Shown here piece after piece: positions 25,080 to 34,789 of a stretch of 64,000 nt of DNA (its first letter is position 1; the number at the start of each line of letters is the position of its first letter). The DNA comes from Andrena cerasifolii. Its lineage: Eukaryota > Arthropoda > Insecta > Hymenoptera > Andrenidae. Under the pieces are notes generated by a model, which was not told the origin of the DNA, ran no database searches, and saw nothing but the letters and a program-made list of their open reading frames with translations. The stretch lies in NCBI RefSeq assembly GCF_050908995.1, contig NC_135123.1:9424001-9488000 (forward strand), in the 5' to 3' direction. The position numbers and the translations under genes were made by a program.

Positions 25080-25163
25080 GGGGGCGACGGGATTCGAACC
25101 CGTGATCTTGCGGATTCCTCGGCGTACTGGTCAGGCGTCTAACCAACTCCACCAAAGCCGGCT
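25080..25163 (-). repeat. tRNA-derived SINE-like repeat, copy 1
   Basis: On the minus strand there is a good A box (TGGTGGAGTTGG) and a perfect B box (GGTTCGAATCC), with a T stem ACGGG/CCCGT. The acceptor arms do not pair and no sound anticodon stem forms, so it is not a working tRNA. It shares the order of boxes and an internal gag-gaatccgc stretch with the copies near 59.3 and 63.2 kb. Confidence 0.55.
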
Positions 25164-25618
25164 CTTCGAGGTCTATTATTCCGGGATCCCTTTTATGCTG
25201 TGGTAAATATTTTCGTGCTGGACGGTGGATCTGAGAATGCGATCGGTAAAAGACTACAGATTATGATGCGTGAACTGAACAAAGTAATAATGAAAGAGGA
25301 AAAGCAAATAACTACGACGCGCGTGGATCGGTAACTAAACATATGTCGATAAGATCGTTACCAATTGGCAATTTCGCGCTCGGCGTAGGTAATTCAGGGT
25401 TCGCCAAAAGAAATACACTAAAGAGGGTGAGACTGGATATGAAAAGCCTGTTTGAGCGACAAATTTAACGCGGGGCTTCCTGATCCCACAGTATGAGAAT
25501 TCGATTGTAAGTGAAGCAATGCAATGTCGAAGAAGCTGCACTGTTTAAAGCTTTTGCAGCGCTGTTTTTCGTGTCCATCCTGATGCTACTATATCTGTTG
25601 ACGGTGTTGACTTTTCAG

Positions 25619-25629
25619 GGTGAGGGGGC
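25619..25629 (+). promoter_or_regulatory. Short 5' UTR segment of gene A after a 3' splice acceptor
   Basis: A pyrimidine-rich acceptor ends with cag at 25616-25618, and the ATG of the signal peptide follows 11 bases later. The placement suggests that at least one non-coding exon, and the promoter, lie upstream, so much of 1-25.6 kb may be the first intron of gene A. That extent is inference. Confidence 0.5.
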
Positions 25630-28600
25630 ATGTTGATGTGTCGGCGGTTGCTGCTGATCGCAGCCGCGATCACGGCCTCGATCGAGGCTGGCTCCGCTAG
25701 TTACCATCCTGGGATCTCCTCCGACTACTCAGGCTACCCTGGTTTCGCGGCCTACTCGGCCCTGACGGCGTCCAAGTCCTCGTCGGGCGCGACCACCACG
25801 CCGGCAACCAGCTTGGACAATGCGCTCATCTGCAGGTACCAACATGCTTCCTCGACTCTCACCAAAAAGTACCATTTCCAATTCCCAGCAAACTCTGCCG
25901 CTCGGAGAATTGATAGGAATCTGAAGTTCCTTGCTCTCGTTTCACCCGGTTCGTTTCCCACCTGCAATGCCCGCTGGGGATAGGATTAAATCCCCTGATC
26001 CGAGGTCGTTATAGTTTCGAGCGGCGCCGGTCCCCTTTCAGCCGTGACGTGTGTTCGGGTGAAGTGGCTGCATGGGGAGGCTGGAGAGGGTGTCGCAGGT
26101 TTTACTCGCGTTTTCTATTTGCAGACCATCCGAGTACCTGTGCGGCACCGGGAGCTGCGTCGCCCAGGACAAGTACTGCGATGGCGAGAACGACTGCGGC
26201 GACAAGTCCGACGAGCCGATGTATTGCAGCCGTGAGTACCACCGGCCATGTTTCGTCCATCCCTCTGGGGAAGCTTGACTTACGACGTCTACCGGTGACT
26301 TAACTCCCTCGTTCAATTTTGATACTTAACTGCGTCCGTTTTATTGGCTACCCCCCGTTTCTCTGACACACAACCCCGAGTCATGCGAGAGAGCCGTGAG
26401 GGACCGTTTACGTGGGCTTTCAGCGTGTAACAGAACCTTGTACGGGGACGTCGGTCGGACCTACAGGGTGGAGGTACGACGGCCGAGGGAGGATCGGCTG
26501 CCGTTCTTGTGTCACCTCAACTTCACGGCGGCTGGCGCTGATCTGGGGGACCTAGTTCAGGTGGGGTCAGAAAGGGGAGCCTGTCCCTACGTAGAGTATA
26601 GAGAAGTATAGTCCCTGATAGCCAGATCTGAGCAGCAGAATCTGACATCAGAATCTGACATCAGAACCGTAGTCGTCTGTGTCCGCGGATGGCTGCGTTC
26701 TGAGGTGCAGAGCCTGATGTCAGTGCCTGATGTCAGATCGACAGCAGATTCTGCCGTCTGCTACGGTTCTGACGTCAGACTCTGCGCTCTCATGCCAGAG
26801 CCAGACCCTGCTACCAATCTGATGTCAGACCGGAGACAGATGGTTATCAGGGGTATCTTAAGGGGTGAGATACCCTTGACAGCTCGGAAAATAGGGTCAT
26901 TTTTATGATTTTTTTTCACATGAAGAACCTTCATACTTAAAAATCAAAATATGCACCTTGTCGTGTATAAATTAAGCTGTGTTCTCTTCAAAAAGAAATT
27001 TGATATCCTAAGAAATGGTCCCATAGCAGCCCCTTATCCCAGGAAGTGGAAAGAGTCCGTCACCACTCGGACGGAAGGAATCCGACAGCTTTCCTTGATT
27101 CTCCTAGTCTCTCCTGTCCTAGAACATGCACATATCATGTGGTTTACCTTGCTACCTTTTCTTTGGGGTTGCTTTGAATTACCTGGCTCTGTACGAGACG
27201 ATTAATTGCGCAGCATGGAGTCTCCACAAGGGTTCTCGTTACAAAAATGAATAAAAGAAGCTTCGTGTTACCACCGAGGAACTTCTTGCAACGGGATAGC
27301 AGTTTCCGGCCAAGCTGCGTCAGAAGTTGCGCAATTTTTTAGTCGGGACACTACCGCGTTTAATCATTGCGGCGATCGAATAGTTTTGCGGGAAAGTTAT
27401 TCCCCTCGCCGCGGTACGTTACGTAGTTTGCTTAACTCTTGGATACTGGCCCGCTATTGCCGTCCGCCATTGTTCGTTTACTTGGCCGCAACTTCGCCTT
27501 CGGGGATGCTGAGCCCCTTGTACACGGGGCTGGAGAGTAAAGTAACAGATTACTGGGTTTGCGTGAACATTTATTACAGGAGCATCGGGTGTTAAGTACA
27601 CTGCCCCCCTTCTCTGTGTACCCTACCCAACAAAAGGGATCCCTGGAAAGCACTTACCACCCTGAAATCCGCACCCTTACAGCTGACTTTCGACACGTTC
27701 ACCGTCGGTCGCTTCCTGTCCTTCACGTCAGAGGGATGCCCGGACGGTTACATGACCATCCACGAGGAAGCTCGTCCACCGACGGGTGGGCAGTGGTGCG
27801 GCAGCGCCTGGGGATACACCGTGTACTACAGCGAGACGCCCTCCATCAACCTGACCCTGTATCTGCTGCGACTGTCCGAGCAGGTGAGGAGAACGACCCC
27901 TCGTTAGTCGAGTGACGAACCCTCCGCCATTGAACAAGCGCCGCGATGTTTGCAGGGTATCGGCTACAACTTCGACTTCAACCTGTCGTACAAGTTCCTG
28001 AGACGCAGCGAGGCCCACCTCCGGTACGGAAACAGTAGCCTGTCCACGTGGCGGGGTGAGCTGGTAAACGGTACCTACTGCGACCGCGTGCTCACCAAGT
28101 GCGACTCGCGGGCCTGCCGGCTCCAGTCGCCCAATTACCCTGGGATTTACCCCAGAAACGTCACCTGCTACTACAGGGTGGAGCAGAACAGGGCACCGCC
28201 TGGATACCGGGCCCTGCTAGCCGTGAGTCAGAGGAACAGCCACAAGATACACATCAAGGACCAGGTCGTCAAGTACGACGGCAGCCAGAGGATACTGAAG
28301 TACATCACTTTTGTTGATCCTGTACTCCTTCCAATCACACAGTTCGACAAAATTTGACTTCTTTCGGACTTGTAACATTCAATAGCCGTTTCTTATAGGT
28401 TTTCGTGCCCTGATAACGAATCCGCAAACCGTTTGTCGCCATCACCCTCAGTTTTTGAGAAATTCGATTTTGAAAAAAAACTGCAAATTTTCAACTTTGA
28501 ACACCCTTTGTGTCGAAACGGTAATACTTATTCGGTTGCTCGTTATGTCAAATTATTCTATGAACTCTCCCGAATACAACAATATAAGTTATTATTTCAT

Positions 28601-31600
28601 TATGAACATTTAAATATGTTTAAACATCGATCAAAGAGAAAAGGACACCCGAAATGCACCCATTCTTGAAGATATCTTTCAATTTATTTCAAAAACTAGG
28701 GGTCTAAGAGAAAATCTGACTATTCCACGCGATTTAGCAGACATTTTTCCATCGGAAAGCATCAACAGAAGTGGTTAGTCACGTTTTGTTTTCAACACAG
28801 AAGCGAAATAGTTTGGCAAAATGCGCGGCGCCGACAGGGGTAGTCAACGGCGCACAGTGGTTCCAAAGTGCCTTTTTGTCGGCAAAATTCCGTATCTCCG
28901 TCAATTCTCAATGGCTGTTCACAGATGGCTGTCGAACTGTGTCATTGATTAAGTTACCTAAGTTGTAGACGAATTTTCTTTTCTTCTTCTGAGTGTTTAA
29001 AAGACTGCTGGGCCACCCTTAGGTGTTCCCCAATATGTTTAGAAACTAATCATTGGATCCCCAGAAGTTTAAACCCTCGAGGGCGTTCCTATCTACAGTG
29101 TTTGCTTCATCCCTCAGAGTTTGGGATCAGTGCAACGTGGTGCAGGATTACTTGACGGTGTATGACGGTGGCTCCACCTCGGACAAGGTGTTGGTCAGGC
29201 TGTGCGGAGGGGACGCTGTGCCGGACATCGTCAGCAGCCACAACACGATGCTCCTAGAGTTCCACACGTCCCCGTATGATAATCCGTCTCACCCCGTTCC
29301 GTTGTCGTTCTTGCCGGGCTTCGAGCTCGAGGTCCAGGTAATTTCCAGTCGAGCTTCATAGTACCCTAATCGTGACGGAAGCCTTTTCTGGTGCCCCACC
29401 AAGCTCCAGCCGCAAGTGATCCAGCGTGAACTGGCTTGCAGGTGCTGTTCGTGGACGAGAAGTCCCGTAGCTTCGTGAAGGAGAATCACAACTGCGACTT
29501 TTATATATCCAGCGACGAGAGCTCGTCCGGGGTGCTGGAGAACCCGAAGCACTCGTTGCCCCCGAACACCACCTGCCGCTACCACTTCCAAGGCAAGCCG
29601 AACGAGATCGTCTGGTTGTCTTTCGTCAAGTATTACGCGGCCAGTGTCGATGCCCCGGCTGGAATCGACGTTGCGTCCGACTGCAACGCGAAGCTGCTCA
29701 TCTGGGACGGCGACCACACGCTGGACAAGTTGATCTCTGCGCGCAAGGTGAGGATTCCCCTGTTCTTCTTGCCAGCTAGATCAGCTCCCACTCTAGGGAC
29801 ATTTGGGATTGAAAGCACTGCTGTTTTGACTCGTAGAACATTAGTCTGATGGGGCAGTTCTGCAAGGACGACACCCCCAGGCTGTGCGACCACAGCCTGC
29901 TGCGGAACGGAAGCCGCCACGCCAGACCCTGTAGCCTCGGCGAGAGCTACGTGTCGACCGGCAAGGACCTCACCCTCGAGCACATCCTGCGCCAAGGGAG
30001 CGCCCTCTACCCGATAAGCTTCGTACTCCGTTATGAGTTCGTGCACGAGGCGGTGTCCTGCAACCACGTATTCGGTGCCGCGTCCACCTCATCCACGTCT
30101 TCCACATCCTCTTTGTCCTCCTCGTCCTCGTCCCCCTCCGGCAGGGTGGGCAAGTTCGCGTCGCCGAAAAGTGTGTTCTTCTACGGACGCGGTGGTGCGC
30201 AGAACGTTAGCTGTGTGTATCGTTTCGAGGCCGAGCCGGACCACAGGATAGAACTCTCTGTGACGAGAGCCTCGTTCGGGGAAAAGGGATGCTCCTCGTA
30301 CGTAGACCCTCTGGTCAATCGGTGGACCTGCGACCGTCGGATCGGCGAATCTGCGAGGCTCGGCGCCGCGGAGCTCGTGGTCGCTGAGTATCCCTGGCAG
30401 GGCGTGGAGTTGGTACGCTTCTTTCGTGCTGTAATTCGTACGCAGCGCCATCGTGCGGCTCTGTTTGTAGTTTTTTTTTCCATCGGGTGGCGCTACTAAT
30501 CAAACAATTTTGAGCTACATTATGTCAAGCTTGTACTATCGGTGGTACATGCCGTCGTGAATGGTTTACCGCAGTCTAATTTGCATGCAATGTTCAGGTC
30601 CGCGACTGCCTCTGCTCGAACGTGAGCGAAAGGATCACCCTGCGAACACTGACGTCCAACGTGGTGGAGGTTCGGTTCGCGGTTACGCTGATGAACGTCA
30701 CCCAGGACTACAGGGATTTCTTCTTCGAGGGGGAGTACCGTTTCGTCGCCCTGGGAACTGAGGCGAGCGAGCAGGCCTGCTCGACGAAGCTCGAGGAGCG
30801 ACGGTTGCGCGGGACCAGCGGCGAGATCTCCCTCAGGAGCCCCCTTCCGCGGATTATTCCCGGCGTGGCGGCCGTCGAAGAGATCCTGACCAATACCGAG
30901 GACCTGACCGCCACGCAGTGCGTGAACGAGCCCTGGCTGATCGAGCCAGAGGACGCGCGGATCAATTTCCTGTACCTAAGGACCGCCGGGTACAGCATCA
31001 CGCTGGACAATGTCGAGGAGTGCGCGACGCTGAATAGAATCATCGTCTACTCGGCGTCCAACACGAAGGAGCGTAGCGTAATTTGCCCCGAGGGGGGCGT
31101 CGACACTGCCAGAACAGTGGACTTCTTCTCCGGTGGCTGGAACTATAGCGCCGTGAACGCTACCGTGGCTATGGCGCAGCATTCGCGAAGCTTCATCGTC
31201 GAGTTCCTCCAGAGGGAGCCTGGGTTCTATGCTGTCACGTGGATAGCCATTTCCAAGCGGTCCCCTAGCCCAAGCGTGGGTCCCAATATCTTTACGATAC
31301 TGCCACAGGAGGAGTGCCCTTACAGGTGAAGCAGAGTTTATTCCATAACCTCTTCTCGTATGCCTCTGTTTCTCAGCAACACCTATCATCTTCTGTTTCA
31401 AGGTGTCCAGAGATTCAGGCCTGCATAAGCTCGGTGTTATGGTGCGACGGTATCCGTCACTGTCCTTCCGGCTTCGACGAGGAGGAAGCCAACTGCTCGT
31501 ACCGCTTTGGCGTGACGCTGCTCTACGTAGCAGTGGGCGCCGGCGCCCTGGGCATATTCCTGATCCTGCTGCTCGCCACTGGCTGCCTCAAGTACTGCCT

Positions 31601-31778
31601 CTACCGACACAAGGCCCGCAAGAAGAAGAAGAACGTGGCCCTGAACGTGAACCATCTCCACGTAAACCATACCCACCACAACAATGGACTAACCGGGAGC
31701 CGTTTGAGCGGACGCTACAACCTCGCCACGCCCCAGGAGATGTACCTAGAGAACTACGGGAAGGACAGTATTTGTTGA
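25630..31778 (+). CDS. Gene A: LEV-10-like transmembrane receptor, LDLa-CUBx5-LDLa-TM (complete, 10 coding exons)
   Basis: Coding exons: 25630-25835, 26125-26231, 26424-26560, 27683-27883, 27956-28299, 29118-29337, 29442-29747, 29837-30412, 30598-31325, 31403-31778; all phases join, giving about 1066 aa. Visible parts: signal peptide (residues 1-23); LDLa 1 (68-103, with CDGENDCGDKSDE); five Cys-paired CUB-like modules, of which CUB2 (about 259-405) is classic (SPNYPGIYPRN, DYLTVYDGG, LCGG); a Ser-rich linker before CUB4 (exon 8); LDLa 2 (942-973, WCDGIRHCPSGFDEEE); a membrane span (about 978-1000); a basic KARKKKK stop-transfer and a tail ending SIC. There are many N-glycosylation sequons. 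Five CUBs plus a juxtamembrane LDLa is the layout of nematode LEV-10, an acetylcholine-receptor clustering protein; a synaptic role here is inference. LDLa 1 is an addition to that layout. A 3' acceptor 11 bases before the ATG means 5' UTR exon(s) lie upstream. NETO- or LRP-type receptors are less likely because they have fewer CUBs. Confidence 0.9.
26630..26830. repeat. Local repeat with palindromic parts in an intron of gene A
   Basis: Repeats of aatctgacatcag and gatgtcag surround each other in both orientations; for instance gacatcagaaccgtag near 26663 is complementary to ctacggttctgacgtc near 26760. It lies in the 1.1-kb intron 26561-27682 and could form a stem-loop. Confidence 0.5.
26880..26925. 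repeat. Solo terminus related to the 19.4-kb element
   Basis: gctcggaaaatagggtcatt followed by tttatgatttttttt resembles the left end of the element at 19451. It is intronic in gene A. Confidence 0.4.
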
Positions 31779-33277
31779 CAATACGCCATCGCCGACATCG
31801 AGACCACCGTGTGAATAATGCAGGATTTTTAATTACGCCTACCTCGCTGGCCTCTGGATTCCCCCCGCGTAAAAACAGAAAGGAAAAACAAAAGAAGACG
31901 GGACGGGCAGGCGACGAGTGGTCGAACGCTACTCTATCGCCGAGGCGCGCACGCGCAGAGAACATATACGCAATAATCTCGTATTAAACTCCGTAGACCA
32001 ATTCGAAGGCATTTATAACGAGCAGGAAGTTTTCCAGAGCACGATCCGCGCTCTGTCCAACCGTCGTTCGGTCCTATCGAGCTCGTTAACGGCGGGAACT
32101 TTTAAATTCGAACTGGAACGCGCGAACATTCAAATCCCGCGGAGACGCGTCGACAGGTTGGACAGAGGGCGGATCGAAACGGAAGGATGATGAGCGATTA
32201 CTCCAACGCCCCGTGTGTATGGTTTCCACGATGACACCGTCGCGGTATCACAGTAGCTCTAGGGACACACGTTTTAGGTTAATGGCGACGCGTGGCGTTC
32301 GAACGGGAAGCGCGAAAGTTTCTATGTTAACGAGGGAGGGGAGAAGCGAACGTAAGTATATGCTTTTAAAAAGAAACGAAGTAGGACTCGTAATTCGCAT
32401 TGGGAGGAGATTTTTATCAGGGTCGGTTGCCGAGGGAGAGTGCCAGGAAACGTCCACGACGCGAGACGACGCAGAGATTTGAATTTGGCGGGAGAAAGAG
32501 GGGAACATTGGGGGAGAAACTACTGTGATTCATTCGAAACGAGAGGAATACGAGGTTTCCAAAGAAACGCCTGATCACGTATCACTGAAAACACGTAAAA
32601 AAAAGAGGGAGGAAACTTTAAAAAGAAAAAAAAAAACAGGAAAAGATGATTTTGATCGATATTTGCCGTGTTTTTAAAGTCCGTTTTACTCTATATAATT
32701 TTATAATTATCGTGTTGATATGCGATTTACCCTAAGGATCATCACGACCAAGAAATCGAATCAAGCAATTGTCGCGTGATAACCGACCCTCCCGTTCCAT
32801 CTTATCAGAATCGATCGGTGTGTAAATCTGCGTCGATCCGTCGATAATTCCATCGTTTTTTGTAAAGAGACGCGCAGCCACCAGAATCGGTAACGCGGGT
32901 GTGTAGAGGACGCTCTTACCGATCCTGTGATCTCGTGTCGACCCGCTCGAGTTTCATCCGAACTCCGACGAACGTCCAAATGATCGAAATGATCTACGCC
33001 CCCGCGTTCACCGCGATCCTAACCTATCCAGATTTCATAAGTACCATACACCTTATCGAAGGCGATATAACATATAGTTAAATCACGAAAACACATGTAA
33101 CCTAGGTTTGATATCGATGCGCGAGGCTTGTGACCGGGATGTAGAGATCGATGTATAGTTGATTATCGTTTAAAACGAGCGCGAAAGAGGAGCGACGAGA
33201 GTGGGAAAGGCAGAAATGACACAACGCATACATTGTAACCCTGTTCCGAGAAAGTGTTAACTACTAAAGGCCATCGT

Positions 33278-33372
33278 CTCACATACACACACTCAACATG
33301 CTCACACATACGTCACTGGGGCGGACACCCGCATACACACACATCCGTACATACATACAAAACACACACGTA
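33278..33372. repeat. Imperfect (CA)n-rich stretch
   Basis: Repeated acacaca and catacatac blocks, in what is probably the 3' UTR of gene A or the spacer after it. Confidence 0.7.
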
Positions 33373-33438
33373 TGGTAAAGAAGCGCGTATTACTTACGTC
33401 TGTATGCTGTGATAGAAGTAAGCGTATCAACAATCGGA

Positions 33439-33444
33439 AATAAA
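33439..33444 (+). terminator. Candidate polyadenylation signal after gene A
   Basis: AATAAA about 1.66 kb past the stop of gene A; another lies at 34346-34351. If either is used the 3' UTR is long. The choice cannot be made from sequence alone. Confidence 0.25.
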
Positions 33445-33825
33445 TCTCTCGCGTGAAATTCGATCTCGATCGTGTGCACCCACCGAGTCTCCCCAATCGA
33501 TATTGCTCCTGTATCTCTTTCTTTTCTAATCGATCCTGTAATTACCGACTGATGTATACCTGTTCTCGTTATGAAAAAGGATTCTCTAAGGAGCTGGTAG
33601 AAAAAACATTTCATTTCATGTTTCCAGTTTACTTGTACGACCCAGAAGCGCATTGCCCCGTGCGCGATTCAGAAATCTGTTGACACACCGTGGTATGGAG
33701 TGGAAAACCTTTCCATTCAAAGATCACAGAGATTTCATTATTCAGCCCCTCTTTCCAGTCAACCTTCGAAACTAACGAGGTACATTCAGTTCCTTGGGCC
33801 TTCGCTCTTATTTACCCTTAGGTTA

Positions 33826-33850
33826 GTATATATATATATATATATATATG
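33826..33850. repeat. (TA)n microsatellite
   Basis: About a dozen TA dinucleotides, ending in tatatg. Confidence 0.85.
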
Positions 33851-34789
33851 TATCCACTTCGGAGAAAGGATGCACTTTTGAAATCTAAATGTCGGTCAGC
33901 CATGAATATTGCATAACGTGAATGAGACGTTCGATGTGGGTCAGCGGGGGACCTTTTTAGCAACGATTTCTACAACTTTATTGAGAGTTCCCCTTTTGAA
34001 TCGTTTCTTCTTTTGGGAACCATATCTCGTCCTGGGATCTTGAAGCCTCGTTTTAACTCTAAGTCTCGCCTTTGACAAGGATTTATTTTGGAATTCTTTC
34101 AAAGGGGTCGTTCTTTCATAAGAACCAACTCTATTTCCGTAAATAAGGGCGATCAGGTCGCGTGAAGTTTTACTTTTTTTACCTTACGGTGATAATTTCG
34201 ATTACCGTTAATTTGCGATGATAAATGGTAAAAAGGTGGTTTTTAGATTCACGCGCAGACGCAGGATGTCGCTGTGTGACATAATCAACCAGCAATCTAT
34301 CTAGCTCAGGCTCATGAAAATACAAGAGGAAGCGATAGAATCCTAAATAAACGACGACGGTGTGTAGTTTCAGGTACGCTGGTTAATCAGCAAAATAGAA
34401 TATGGATGCGCGAAGCCCAGTGGTCACCGAGAGGCGTCCATTCTCAGTCCATCCATATTCTGGTCGTAATTTAAGTTCGTCAATCGGATCCCCTGTTCCG
34501 TGGCCATTTGCTTTGTCTCCCGACTTCCGTTGATTTCGAATGGATGTTGGCCCGGGCACTTGAACGCCGCTGAATTCGATCGAGTCGTTGACAACCGCGA
34601 ATTAAAATATTCTAATGAATTTCAACCTTATCGGCGATTACGTGGGACGGGTGTAATCGATCCGATTCGTGTGATCAATGTGAAAAAGTATATTAACAAA
34701 CGTTCTTATAATACAACAACGACGATTCGATGCCAGACCGTACCGCAGCGGTAGCAGTGCAACTCGATGAAGAGGAATGACTGTATCGG

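Larger units (their letters stand above)
31779..34789. other. Convergent spacer: gene A 3' UTR and Taf5 3' flank
   Basis: Gene A (+) and Taf5 (-) end toward each other across 3.0 kb. The part next to gene A is rich in adenine runs and simple repeats (CA, TA) and has several candidate poly(A) signals. No coding exon seen. Confidence 0.6.

Noticed and set aside
25080..25163. A functional tRNA on the minus strand
   Set aside because: A and B boxes are present, but the acceptor arm and anticodon stem do not pair, and the sequence resembles two other dispersed copies.
31403..31987. 194-codon plus-strand frame over the last exon of gene A
   Set aside because: It is a shifted-frame shadow; the true frame encodes the LDLa, membrane span and tail.
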